Made by a program: the position numbers and the translations under genes. The notes under the pieces were generated by a model, which had not been told where the DNA came from, made no database searches, and saw only the letters and a list, made by a program, of their open reading frames with translations. From Gemmiger formicilis (GTDB lineage Bacteria > Bacillota > Clostridia > Oscillospirales > Ruminococcaceae), in contig NZ_JANGCG010000021.1 of NCBI RefSeq assembly GCF_024462815.1, positions 1 through 38,378 of the forward strand: 38,378 bases of DNA, in the 5' to 3' direction. Shown here one piece after another: positions 8,457-16,889 of the stretch; the first letter of the stretch is position 1, and each line of letters starts with the position of its first letter.

Positions 8457-11414
8457 TCAGCTGTTCTTCGCTTTCTTTTTACTACGGATGAGCATAAACA
8501 CGCTGCCCGCAGTAAGTAGCGCCATCACGCCGGTGACAGCATAGATGGCCATCTGCCACCAGGGAGTAATAGTCCGCACAGTGGCGTTGCCCACGTTCAT
8601 GGCGTGGCTGTGGGTGATGGAATAGGCAATGTGCTTGACGGCAGTCTGTACCGCAGAGGCCACGGCGGGGTCGTTGTCCAAACCGTTCAGGGTCTCCATA
8701 CCCATGCTGTAGCCGTCCCACAGGTCCTGACCTGCCAGCACGCCCAGCCGATAGTCCATATAGGCGGCCATGACGGAGCAGTCGGTGATTGCTGCCCCCT
8801 TCATGCCCCACTCATCCCGAAGGATGCCGGTCATCAGGCCGTGGTGAGCGCCGCTCCAGGTCACGCCCAAGCGGTTGAAGGAGCTCATTACGCCCATGCC
8901 GCCGCCCCGGGTCACGCTGCCCTCGAAGCCCTCCAAATACAGCTCGCGGATAGCCTGCTCGTTGGACCAGGTGGAGATGCCGTAGCGCCCTTCCTCCTGA
9001 TCGTTGAGGGCAAAATGCTTAGTGAAGACATACACGCCCCGATCCTGAATGGCGGCAACCTCCACAGCGGCCACCCGTCCGGACAGCCAGCCGTCCTCGG
9101 AATAATACTCGAAGTTGCGTCCGCAATAGGGGGTGCGGTGGATATTGGCGCCGGGGCCGTAAATGCCGGAGAACACGGTGCCGGAATCATCGGTAGCGTG
9201 GAGGAAATCCTCGCCGATGCACTTGCCCATGTGCTCAATGAGTTCCAGGTTGAAGGTAGCCGCCATCACGTCCTCGGAGGTGTAGGCCATGGCGGAGGAG
9301 CCGCCCATCAGGCTCTTGGTGAAGCCCTGGGGGCCATTCTCGTCATTGGTGCCGGGCAGGCTGATGGAGGGCACCGGCTGGGTGAGGTGGAAACCATTAT
9401 AGATGAGGTTAGTCATCTCGCTATAAGGGATCTGGCTGATCAGCTGATCCCAGGATGGGTCGTCCGCATCTGTCTCGGCAAACATACTGGCGTTCAGTGT
9501 GCCGGATACGCCCATTTGAGGCAGCGAAGCATCCGCCCAGTAGCGGCTCTTGGCGGTCTCCGCCATGGCAGCCCGGTCCGCCTCGTTGTGGGACAGACCG
9601 TCCTTCCACATCTGCTCGGTGATCTTCAGGGAGACTGTGGAGGGGAAGGTGCCCGTCCAGTCATTTCGGGTCAGGTAGGTGATGGTCTGGCCCTCTACGC
9701 CGTCATACTTGTTCAGATCCGCGTCTTCGAACAGGTTGGTAATGGGATTGCCCGTAATGGAGGACACAGCGTAGGTGGTCTTGTCAAAGGTGGCGTTGTT
9801 CCACTTGCAGGTCAACTCGGCATTCCCGGTGCCGGTCATGCGGCTCGAATCCGCGCCCTTGGCGGCCAGGATGTTGTTGACGGCGTCATGGGCATCCTTG
9901 CCCACGGTGAAGTAATAGTCGCCGTCCTCCAGGATGTAGGTCTTGGCGTTCATGTGGTCATAGGAAGTCAGATCCTCCTTTTCCACAGTGATGGTGAAGT
10001 GCTCGGTCTGCCCTGCGGCAATCTCCTTCTTGTCGAAGCCGCACAGTTCCACGGCGGACTTCTCCACCTGGTTGTCGATGTCGTACTGGGTGTAGGGGGA
10101 CTGGAAGTAGATCTGCACGGTGTGCTTGCCGTCCACCGCGCCGGTGTTCTTCACATCCACATCCACCTGGAAGGTGTCGCCCTGATTCTGGACGGAGAAG
10201 TTGGAATACTCGAAATCCGTGTAGCTCAGGCCATAACCGAAGGGGAAGGCCACATCACTGTCATAGCTGTAATCCCCGGCGTTGCCCTGACCCAGCACAT
10301 AGTCCTCATACCGGGTCTCATAGTAGCGGTAGCCCACGTAGATGCCCTCTTGGTACACCACGTAGTCCCGGTTGCACTTGCCGATGCCGGGATCGGTATT
10401 GTTCTGGGCAGAGGCCACATCGTAGTCCGCGCCGTTGGTATAGGGGTAAGCGCCGAAATTCTGCATGGCGGGGGAGGAATGGTTATCCTTCAGGAAGGTG
10501 TCCACGATGCGGCCGGAGGGGTTCACGTTGCCGGCCAGGATGTCGGCCACGGCGGTGATGCCGGTCATGCCCACATCGCCGATCCACAGCACCGCGTCGA
10601 TATCGTAGTCATCCACGAAATCCAGCTGGAGGGCGTTGGAGGAGTTGAGCAGCACCACGATCTTTTTAAAGACGCCCTGCTCTTTGAGCTGCTGGAGATT
10701 TTCCAGCATATCCACTTCCTCTTTGCAGAGCTGGAGGTAGTCGCCGTCCGTCATGTAGGGTTCCAGCTCAGGCAGGCCGGAGGGCAGGTCAGCGCCCTCG
10801 CCGCCGGAGCGAGCCAGCGTCACCAGAGCCACGTCGCCGTATTGGCTCCAAGTCCCCTTCAGTGCGTCGGAGTACTCGCTCCATGGCACCTCATTGATAC
10901 GGTACTGACCCTGGTTGCCGCCGGTGGTATCGGCATTCACGCGCTTATAGCCCGCGCCGGCGTAGAATTTCCACTGTTCAGGGTTGACGGAGTCCTCGCC
11001 GAAGGCACCATCCATGGCGGCCTTGAGAGAAATCGCATCCTCGGAGGACACTTGACCGGAGCCGGTGCCGCCGTAGAGCAGGTTGAAGCTGGACTGGGAG
11101 AACGGTGTGAATTTTGTGCCCTGCGGCAAGGGCAGCGTGTTGTCCCGGTTGACTAAGAGGGCGGCACCCTCCGCCTCGATGTCGTGGCAGACCTGCTTTT
11201 CAAAGGCCACGAGATCCTCCTCGTTTTCGTAATTGCTCCAGAAATAGATCTTGGCGTCGGGGTCATGGATAACCTCTTGCGTTTTGGCATCCAATGCCAC
11301 GTTGATGGCGGTGGCAAAGGCATTGGTAACAGGGATGGCCACAATGCACACCACCAGCAGCAGGGCGGTGATCACCGTGAGGATGGTCCACAGCAGACTG
11401 CCTTGTTTCTTCAT
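8457..11414 (-). CDS. GH3 enzyme B, domain-permuted and anchored at both ends
   Basis: This 985-residue paralogue of enzyme C has the same order: membrane helix (about 8-32), GH3 C-domain (predicted acid/base E206 in SGGEGADLP), Fn3-like domain (VKNTGAVDGKHTVQIYF), and TIM barrel with NIHRTPYCGR, KHFALNDQE and predicted nucleophile D878 in AAITDCSVM. It ends in TPWW, a second helix and an SKKKAKNS tail. Long shared segments with enzyme C, for example IYVGYRYYETRYEDYVLGQG, point to tandem duplication. The ATG has AAGGAG 9 nt upstream. A strong terminator-like hairpin lies before it (11436-11473) and another after it (8402-8445), so its dose may be set separately from its neighbours. Substrate is probably a beta-glucoside or related glycoside, not assignable from sequence. 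Confidence 0.9.
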   Translation of the reverse strand: MKKQGSLLWTILTVITALLLVVCIVAIPVTNAFATAINVALDAKTQEVIHDPDAKIYFWSNYENEEDLVAFEKQVCHDIEAEGAALLVNRDNTLPLPQGTKFTPFSQSSFNLLYGGTGSGQVSSEDAISLKAAMDGAFGEDSVNPEQWKFYAGAGYKRVNADTTGGNQGQYRINEVPWSEYSDALKGTWSQYGDVALVTLARSGGEGADLPSGLPELEPYMTDGDYLQLCKEEVDMLENLQQLKEQGVFKKIVVLLNSSNALQLDFVDDYDIDAVLWIGDVGMTGITAVADILAGNVNPSGRIVDTFLKDNHSSPAMQNFGAYPYTNGADYDVASAQNNTDPGIGKCNRDYVVYQEGIYVGYRYYETRYEDYVLGQGNAGDYSYDSDVAFPFGYGLSYTDFEYSNFSVQNQGDTFQVDVDVKNTGAVDGKHTVQIYFQSPYTQYDIDNQVEKSAVELCGFDKKEIAAGQTEHFTITVEKEDLTSYDHMNAKTYILEDGDYYFTVGKDAHDAVNNILAAKGADSSRMTGTGNAELTCKWNNATFDKTTYAVSSITGNPITNLFEDADLNKYDGVEGQTITYLTRNDWTGTFPSTVSLKITEQMWKDGLSHNEADRAAMAETAKSRYWADASLPQMGVSGTLNASMFAETDADDPSWDQLISQIPYSEMTNLIYNGFHLTQPVPSISLPGTNDENGPQGFTKSLMGGSSAMAYTSEDVMAATFNLELIEHMGKCIGEDFLHATDDSGTVFSGIYGPGANIHRTPYCGRNFEYYSEDGWLSGRVAAVEVAAIQDRGVYVFTKHFALNDQEEGRYGISTWSNEQAIRELYLEGFEGSVTRGGGMGVMSSFNRLGVTWSGAHHGLMTGILRDEWGMKGAAITDCSVMAAYMDYRLGVLAGQDLWDGYSMGMETLNGLDNDPAVASAVQTAVKHIAYSITHSHAMNVGNATVRTITPWWQMAIYAVTGVMALLTAGSVFMLIRSKKKAKNS

Positions 11415-11435
11415 ATCGTGATGCTCCTTTTCTAA

Positions 11436-11473
11436 AAAAGACCCCAGGCGGTCACGCCAGCCCGGGGTCTTTT
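11436..11473 (-). terminator. Rho-independent-type terminator after lipoprotein gene
   Basis: On the minus strand AAAAGACCCC and GGGGTCTTTT form a perfect 10-bp stem (arms at 11464-11473 and 11436-11445) with an inner GGCG/CGCC pairing. A run of six T follows the GC part of the stem. It sits between the lipoprotein gene and GH3 enzyme B and should stop a good part of transcription from upstream. No clear new promoter is visible after it, so read-through is likely. Confidence 0.75.
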
Positions 11474-11515
11474 GGATCTATGGGATAAAATCGCTGAGCA
11501 ATTCGTTTTGCCGCT

Positions 11516-12640
11516 TTACTCGGCCTTTGTGGCGGTATTGCCGCTGATGGTCCACTTTTCAGCGCCAACGCCGGCCCAAATCTGGCCGAAGGCACCCATG
11601 ACGTCCTCACTGGGGGCGGTGACGGTCAGGGTATCGCCGTCCAGCACGTAGGTGAAGCCGTCACGCTCCATGCCGTAGGCGGGGTACTTGACCTTCATGT
11701 TGGTGTCATCCAGCAGAACCAGTTCCAGGTCGCCAGCCTCATAGGTGGCGATGCCTTCTGCCTCCGCAGGGGTCTCCGCAGGGGTCTGTGCGCCGGCCTC
11801 GGGGGCGGACAGGGCAGTGATGTCGTCGCAGACAAAGGTAAAGCTGGTGGTATTGCCCTCGCCCATATCGCGCTCCGCGGTGAAGGTGGCCTTATTGCCG
11901 TCCATGGTCACATCCACGACCTCATCGTTCAGGGTGATGGAGATGGCACCGTCAGCCAGAGCCCACTTTCCTTCGGCAAACTTGTCGTAGCCGGCGTAGA
12001 GCAGCAGGGTACCGTCAGCCTGGAGATAGGCGGTAGCATTGTTGGTCGCATCGGTGAAGGTGCCCACGCTCTCAGGGGCGGTAAACTCCTGCTTGTAAGC
12101 CTGGATGAAGGCGTTGGCGTCAGCGTAGGTCTGACCCTCCTTGCCCTCCATGGAAGCCACGCGGGTGTAGGACATACCGGGCACCACGGGGAAGGTCAGG
12201 TCGAAGGAGTACACCCCGGCCACGTCATAGGCGTAGGCAGTCTGGGCGTTGGACTCATTGCCGGCATCGTCCACGTAAGCCAGCTTGATCTGAAGGCATT
12301 CCACGCCGTCCTTCTCTACTTCCTTCCAAGTGCCGGACATATAGCTGGTGGTGTAGGTGGGGTTGGTGGCGGCATCGGAGGCATCGTAGTTGGCAAACAT
12401 GTACTTGTCGGCCACAGAGGTGCCATCCTCGTTCAGGTTCAGCAGGAAAGCGGCGTTCAGCATGGAGGCGTTTTCACCGTCCTCCTCATAGGTGCCCCAG
12501 AACTGATAGGTCTTGCCGCCCTCGCCGGACTGGGACGTCTCGGAACCAGAGGTCTGGGAATTGCTGCCGCCGCAAGCGGCCAGCATGGAGCCGAGCATCG
12601 TTGCCGACACAACGGCGGCCAAAAGTTTCTTCATTTTCAT
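11516..12640 (-). CDS. lipoprotein of unknown function (374 aa)
   Basis: The N-terminus MKMKKLLAAVVSATMLGSMLAAC is a lipoprotein signal with lipobox LAAC. An SSQTSGSETSQSG-type linker follows, so the protein should be lipid-anchored outside the membrane. Two beta-rich parts are visible: about 45-285 (KTYQFWGTY, ADGAISITLNDEVVDVT) and about 305-374 (YVLDGDTLTVTAPSED), joined by an Ala/Pro/Glu-rich linker (APEAGAQTPAETPAEAEG). The patterns recall lipocalin-like or small beta-barrel ligand-binding folds, but I cannot name a family. GGAGG lies 9 nt before the ATG. Its place between the 4-TM gene and GH3 enzyme B suggests a surface accessory role such as glycan binding or a partner for the membrane GH3 enzymes. 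Confidence 0.8.
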   Translation of the reverse strand: MKMKKLLAAVVSATMLGSMLAACGGSNSQTSGSETSQSGEGGKTYQFWGTYEEDGENASMLNAAFLLNLNEDGTSVADKYMFANYDASDAATNPTYTTSYMSGTWKEVEKDGVECLQIKLAYVDDAGNESNAQTAYAYDVAGVYSFDLTFPVVPGMSYTRVASMEGKEGQTYADANAFIQAYKQEFTAPESVGTFTDATNNATAYLQADGTLLLYAGYDKFAEGKWALADGAISITLNDEVVDVTMDGNKATFTAERDMGEGNTTSFTFVCDDITALSAPEAGAQTPAETPAEAEGIATYEAGDLELVLLDDTNMKVKYPAYGMERDGFTYVLDGDTLTVTAPSEDVMGAFGQIWAGVGAEKWTISGNTATKAE

Positions 12641-12675
12641 AGCGTTTTTCCTCCAATTTGTTTTATATTTCTCGC

Positions 12676-12704
12676 CTTCTCCGGCAAAAGCTCAGCCGGG
12701 GAAG
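12676..12704 (-). terminator. intercistronic hairpin without T-tract
   Basis: CTTCTCCGGC (12676-12685) and GCCGGGGAAG (12695-12704) form a 10-bp stem with one mismatch around a 9-nt loop. It sits in the 79-bp gap between the 4-TM gene and the lipoprotein gene. The following bases are GCGAGAAATATAAAA, so it may stabilise or process the mRNA more than terminate. Confidence 0.4.
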
Positions 12705-12719
12705 ACAAAGAAGTCAGAG

Positions 12720-13127
12720 TTACTTTCGATGGGGCATAAATGCGCCGATCACATTGAGAATCGTGGTCACGCCGAACACAACGGAAAAGGCGATGGCTAA
12801 AACGGGGTTTCCTCCGAAGAAAGGCACGCCGGTGAGCACATCGGCCAAGGGGTAGGCGGTTTCCACCAAGTGATTCGCCAGAGCAACGCCGAAGCAGGCT
12901 CCGCCCAAGATAGGAGTAAACGGGAGCCGGAGCGCTTCGCCCGCGAAGGTGATCACCGCGCCGCCCAGCATCAGACCAAAGGTGAGCCAGGAAAACACCC
13001 GATCCACCGTCTGGGCAGCCGTGGCCATGTAAATGACCACATAGGCCACAACGCCCACCAGGGCAATCGCGGCAGCAGCCATGCTCAGCCAGAGACCCGG
13101 TTTTGCATCTTGAAACAAGCGCTTCAT
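12720..13127 (-). CDS. small 4-TM membrane protein of unknown function
   Basis: This 135-residue protein begins MKRLFQDAKPG and has four hydrophobic helices (about 12-36, 46-69, 72-96 and 104-130). It ends in the basic tail PHRK. I do not recognise a family. The ATG is at 13127, and only one base separates it from the TGA of the upstream GH3 enzyme A gene (TGATATG). Translation is therefore very likely coupled and the two proteins may be made in fixed ratio. An upstream in-frame ATG at 13169 would lie inside the GH3 gene and is less likely. A role as assembly partner, topology chaperone or export helper for the double-anchored GH3 is plausible but unproven. Confidence 0.8.
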   Translation of the reverse strand: MKRLFQDAKPGLWLSMAAAAIALVGVVAYVVIYMATAAQTVDRVFSWLTFGLMLGGAVITFAGEALRLPFTPILGGACFGVALANHLVETAYPLADVLTGVPFFGGNPVLAIAFSVVFGVTTILNVIGAFMPHRK

Positions 13128-13128
13128 A

Positions 13129-16011
13129 TCACTTGTCCCCCTTCCTGGACTTGATTTCGGAAAGCACATACATTGCCGCTGCGCCGACCGTCAACACGCC
13201 AATGACTACGTTCAGCCCCGTGAAAGCAGGCTTCCACCAGGGGGTGTAGTTCTGCACGGTTTCGGTCTCGCTCAGTCCGTTCACCAGGTTGGAACGGCTC
13301 ATGGTGTAGAGATAATACTTTGCCACCTCACGGAGCTTGCCCCAGATGAAGCCGTCCTTCTCTTTCACCAGCAGGTTGGATGCCTCAGGCACACGGCCGG
13401 GGTCATTGTTGAACTGGCAGGTGCCCGCCCGGATGGCATCGGCGGTGCCCATGTAGCTGGCGGAGTCCTTGGAGCTGTCGGTCATGTTGATGCCGGTGAA
13501 ACCCCACTCCCCCCGCAGCACGGTGGTCATGGTCTCGTAGTCGCTGGCGGTGGGGATGCAGCCGATGCGGTTGTATGCGGTCATGGTGCCCATACTGTGT
13601 CCGGCCTGAAGCCCACCCTCAAAGCCGCGCAGGGGACCCTCGCGGTAGGTCTGCTCGGTCATAAAGGTTGCTACGCCGTGGCGGTTGGTCTCCTGATCGT
13701 TGCCGCAGAAGTGCTTGAAGGTGCCCACGCAGCCCCGGTCGGCCATGGCCTTGGTCTGGATCTCGCCGCAAAGGTAGCTTAGGTTGGCGTCCTCGCTGTA
13801 GTACTCAAAGTTTCGACCGGAATACGGGGTGCGATGGATGTTGCCGCCGGGGGAGTAGATCTGGCGGAACCCAATCCAATAACTCTCCTCTGCCATAAAC
13901 TCGCCCCGCTGTTCCAGCAGGTCTTTGTTAAAGGTGGAGGTGGCTACCATCTCCGCGTTGAACAGTACGCCGCTCTGGTGGCCGTCCGGGCCATCGCCGC
14001 CGGCATAGGCAGGGAAGCCGATGCTCTCAATGGCATCCAACCCCATCTTATCGCCCACGATTTGAGCCAGCTCGCTGGGCGTGAGCTGATCGATGAAGCT
14101 GTCCCACTTGGGATCATCGAAGGCCACGTCTTTCATCTCTATAAAGGCGATGCCGTTATCCTGTTTATACTTGTAGGTTGAAATATCCGGCGCGTCAGCG
14201 GGCTTCTCATACTGGAAATTCTCCATCAGGTTCTGGATTTCCGGAGTAGCCGTAAGGCTGGCCACCGTGTCGGGGAAGGTGTTCCAGTCGGAACGGGTCA
14301 GGTAGGTCACCGCATCCGGGATAAAGTAGTTGATGTCCCGATCCTCGAAGTGGTTGGACACCACCGCGCCGGTATAGGGGGACACGGCGTAGGTCGTGTT
14401 GTCCAAGCTGGCCAACTCGTCTTTATGCGCCTTGGCGGCATCACCCTCCACGGGATTGCCCTCGGCATCAAACATCCCGGTGACGCCTTTGGCGGCCAGC
14501 ACGTTGTTCAGCGCGTCGTGGGCGTCATTTCCGATGGCGAAATAGTACTCGCCGGGGTCGAACACGTAGCAGCCGGTCTTGGAGGTGTCTGCACCGTTGA
14601 CAGCAGCGCTGTCATAGGCGGCGAAGATGTAGTCGGAGAACTCCAAGGTCACCGTCTCGCTCTCCCCTGCGGCCAAAGCGGAGGTCTTGGCGAAGTCGAC
14701 CAGCTGGATGGCGCTCTTTTCCGCCTGCCCCGCCTCATAGGGGAGCTGGACGTAGAGCTGTACCACGTCCTTGGAGGTTCCGGCGTAATTTGCCGCGCCG
14801 TTGTTGGTCACCTTCACCTGGGCGGTGACGGTATGGGTGGACTTGTCCCAATTCACGCTCAGCAGTTCCTGCGTAAAGTCGGCGTAGCTTTTGCCCGCAC
14901 CGAAGGTGTACACCATCTCGTCGGCATAATTCCAAGCGCCGTTCTTGCTGGCGTATACGCCTTTGGGGCCGTTGGCGTTGTTGATGCCCAGCACCTGATC
15001 CTGATAGCGGGTCTCATAGTACTTATAGCCCACATAGATGCCCTCGGCGTATACCAGGTACTTGTTCTTATACAGGCCGGTGAGGTTGTCGAAGGTAAAG
15101 TCACCGGCATTCTGCATGGCGGCGGAGCTGAGGGAGTCAGCGGCATAGGTGATGGCGTTGCGGCCGGAGGGGTCGGCCTGACCGCCCAGTATCTGAGCCA
15201 CACCCGTCATACCGTAGTTGCCGGGGTAGCCGATCCACAGGCAGGCGTCCACACCGTAGTCGGCCAGCCAGCCCAAATCCATGGCGTAGCCGGAGTTCAC
15301 CACCACAATGATTTTGCTGAACTTGCCGGAATTTTTGATGAGGTTGAGGGTGTCGATCTCCTCCTGATGGAGGGACAGCTCAGGCACCCCGGCAGGACCC
15401 TCCTGCCAGTCGCCCTGAAGCCCATGGTTCAGGTCGCCCTCCTCGCCGCCGAAGCGGCTCATAACGTAGATGGCGGCATCGTTATAGCTTGTGGCATAAG
15501 AGCTCTCGGTTCCGGCATAGGCGGAAGCGGGGATCTCGCCGATCAGGCCGGTTTTGGTGCGAGAGCCGTTGGCGGCCACGATGGCGTTGTATACGGTCTC
15601 GTTGACCTGGAAGCCCGCCTCCTTCATGGCATCGTAGAGGTTGATGCCGTCATTGGGCGGGCCGCCGGAGCCGCCGTGGTACACGGGAGTGGCCGCGGCA
15701 AAACCGAACAGCGTCACGCTGGCGTTGGGGGCCAGAGGGAGCGCGTCGTTCTCGTTGCGCAGCAGCACGCTGCCCTCCACCTGAGTCTGGATGATATGAT
15801 CCTCCAATGCGGTGCGCATCTCGTCCATAGAAGCGTAATCGGATGCATAGTAGTTGGTGTCGTCCGTCACCTGAACGGCCGGGGGAAGGGTGCCCAGAAA
15901 CAGGTTTACGTCTCCCTCCCGGGTGAAGGCCAGGCTCCGGCCAAATATGGTCAGGGACAGCACAAGCACCAGAAGGGTGCAAAGCCCCCGCCATATGTAC
16001 GTTTTCTTCAT
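13129..16011 (-). CDS. GH3 enzyme A, domain-permuted and anchored at both ends
   Basis: This 960-residue GH3 has an N-terminal membrane helix (about 9-29), then the GH3 C-domain (LLRNENDALPL, predicted acid/base E190 or E191 in FGGEEGDL). The Fn3-like part follows (VTNNGAANYAGTSKDVVQLYV). The TIM barrel comes last (NIHRTPYSGR, KHFCGNDQE, predicted nucleophile D845 in INMTDSSKD). It ends in YTPWW, a second helix (about 927-949) and the basic tail EIKSRKGDK. It is more distant from enzymes B and C than they are from each other and may have a different specificity. I chose the ATG at 16011, with GGAGG 8 nt upstream. It is the second gene of the main operon and is coupled to the 4-TM gene. Confidence 0.9.
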   Translation of the reverse strand: MKKTYIWRGLCTLLVLVLSLTIFGRSLAFTREGDVNLFLGTLPPAVQVTDDTNYYASDYASMDEMRTALEDHIIQTQVEGSVLLRNENDALPLAPNASVTLFGFAAATPVYHGGSGGPPNDGINLYDAMKEAGFQVNETVYNAIVAANGSRTKTGLIGEIPASAYAGTESSYATSYNDAAIYVMSRFGGEEGDLNHGLQGDWQEGPAGVPELSLHQEEIDTLNLIKNSGKFSKIIVVVNSGYAMDLGWLADYGVDACLWIGYPGNYGMTGVAQILGGQADPSGRNAITYAADSLSSAAMQNAGDFTFDNLTGLYKNKYLVYAEGIYVGYKYYETRYQDQVLGINNANGPKGVYASKNGAWNYADEMVYTFGAGKSYADFTQELLSVNWDKSTHTVTAQVKVTNNGAANYAGTSKDVVQLYVQLPYEAGQAEKSAIQLVDFAKTSALAAGESETVTLEFSDYIFAAYDSAAVNGADTSKTGCYVFDPGEYYFAIGNDAHDALNNVLAAKGVTGMFDAEGNPVEGDAAKAHKDELASLDNTTYAVSPYTGAVVSNHFEDRDINYFIPDAVTYLTRSDWNTFPDTVASLTATPEIQNLMENFQYEKPADAPDISTYKYKQDNGIAFIEMKDVAFDDPKWDSFIDQLTPSELAQIVGDKMGLDAIESIGFPAYAGGDGPDGHQSGVLFNAEMVATSTFNKDLLEQRGEFMAEESYWIGFRQIYSPGGNIHRTPYSGRNFEYYSEDANLSYLCGEIQTKAMADRGCVGTFKHFCGNDQETNRHGVATFMTEQTYREGPLRGFEGGLQAGHSMGTMTAYNRIGCIPTASDYETMTTVLRGEWGFTGINMTDSSKDSASYMGTADAIRAGTCQFNNDPGRVPEASNLLVKEKDGFIWGKLREVAKYYLYTMSRSNLVNGLSETETVQNYTPWWKPAFTGLNVVIGVLTVGAAAMYVLSEIKSRKGDK

Positions 16012-16074
16012 CGTGCGTTCCTCCAAATCAGTCTCTTGTCCTTGGGGAGCAAGCAATTGATGCCACGCGGCAGT

Positions 16075-16692
16075 TTAAGCCGCAAAGTCGGTAAAGTCGA
16101 AGGAGCTGGTCTTAACGTTGACCTGCACGGTGGTCTCGGGGAACGCCACGCTCTCCAGGAACTGCTGGGCGGTCCAGGGCTGGGCGTTTTCATCCACGAT
16201 CGGGGCGCCGGTGTTGGGGTCAGTCTGGGTGGGCGCCACAGCCTTGCCCATGGCATCGTTCCAGTTGTCGGTGTCGGCCCAGTAGAGCTGGTCGAAGCTG
16301 CGCACCACGCGGGTGGGGGCTGCCAGAGTCACATCCAGCAGATCCTCGTCCAGGTCATTCACCTGGGAGGTATAGGTGCCGTAGAACTTGGTGATGGAGT
16401 TCTCGCGCTCGTTGCCCTTGGCGTCACTGGTATTCTCAGACAGCTCCAGAGCGGAGAAGGTGGCGGCGGACACCTCCAGGCAGTAGGTGTTGTCATCCAT
16501 CAGGGTGATCTCCTGCTGGGTGAAGGTGGTGAGGTAGTAGTTGTACTCCGGGCGCATATTGATGTAGCTCAGCTGGGCAGGGCTAAGGTAGATGCCGGTG
16601 ATCTTCCCATCCGCCTTGCCGCCGCAGGCGGCGAGGGACAGCGCCATTGCTGCGGTCAGGAACAGGGTGACCAATTTTTTGTACTTTTTCAT
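16075..16692 (-). CDS. lipoprotein of unknown function (205 aa), first gene of main operon
   Basis: A lipoprotein signal MKKYKKLVTLFLTAAMALSLAAC with lipobox LAAC places the mature protein on the outer face of the membrane. The rest is soluble and aromatic-rich (YLSPAQLSYINMRPEYNYYL, SFDQLYWADTDNW) and matches no family I know. A C-terminal stretch is strand-rich (TTVQVNVKTSSFDF). GGAGG lies 8 nt before the ATG. It is the first gene behind the LytTR-type promoter and so probably the most highly expressed. A ligand-binding or sensor-input role for the neighbouring kinase, or a GH3 accessory role, would fit. Confidence 0.8.
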   Translation of the reverse strand: MKKYKKLVTLFLTAAMALSLAACGGKADGKITGIYLSPAQLSYINMRPEYNYYLTTFTQQEITLMDDNTYCLEVSAATFSALELSENTSDAKGNERENSITKFYGTYTSQVNDLDEDLLDVTLAAPTRVVRSFDQLYWADTDNWNDAMGKAVAPTQTDPNTGAPIVDENAQPWTAQQFLESVAFPETTVQVNVKTSSFDFTDFAA

Positions 16693-16745
16693 GGATGTAT
16701 CCTCCTCATAAATTTCTCAGGGCATACGCCCTTTTGCTATCTCTA

Positions 16746-16774
16746 ATTTATGAAATATACCCAAGGTTTTCAAT
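16746..16774 (-). promoter_or_regulatory. promoter of main GH3 operon
   Basis: On the minus strand TTGAAA (16769-16774) and TAAATT (16746-16751) are separated by 17 bp. The -35 box starts 5 bp after the end of the LytTR-type direct repeats, the geometry expected of an activator-dependent promoter. The 16692 ATG lies about 53 nt downstream of the -10. Confidence 0.6.
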
Positions 16775-16779
16775 AGAAA

Positions 16780-16813
16780 CCGCACAACCTTCCTTTCTGA
16801 CCGCACAATCTTA
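16780..16813. promoter_or_regulatory. LytTR-type operator: 13-bp direct repeats, 21-bp period
   Basis: ACCGCACAACCTT (16780-16792) and ACCGCACAATCTT (16801-16813) differ at one base and start 21 bp apart, two helical turns. On the minus strand they read AAGGTTGTGCGGT-type, close to the loose LytTR half-site with a GTT core. The same arrangement precedes the GH3 enzyme D operon (24612-24645). A weaker third copy (ACCGCC-AGCCTT) may start at 16824. The site lies between the divergent promoters of the GH operon and the regulator gene. Confidence 0.7.
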
Positions 16814-16833
16814 CAAACATAGACCGCCAGCCT

Positions 16834-16862
16834 TGACTTTTCTTGTCCAAATTGCTATATTG
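16834..16862 (+). promoter_or_regulatory. promoter of the two-component operon
   Basis: TTGACT (16834-16839), a 17-bp spacer and TATATT (16857-16862) form a near-consensus vegetative promoter. It faces right towards the regulator start at 16890. The LytTR repeats end 20 bp upstream of the -35, so autoregulation is possible. Confidence 0.75.
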
Positions 16863-16889
16863 TAAATCAGAGAGAGGGGGCGGGTCAAT

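Noticed and set aside
8604..11156. 850-codon plus-strand open frame
   Set aside because: Antisense shadow of GH3 enzyme B, with similar low-complexity composition and no ribosome binding site.
14350..16746. 798-codon plus-strand open frame
   Set aside because: Antisense to GH3 enzyme A and the first lipoprotein. It runs across two genes and their promoter side, so it is not coding.
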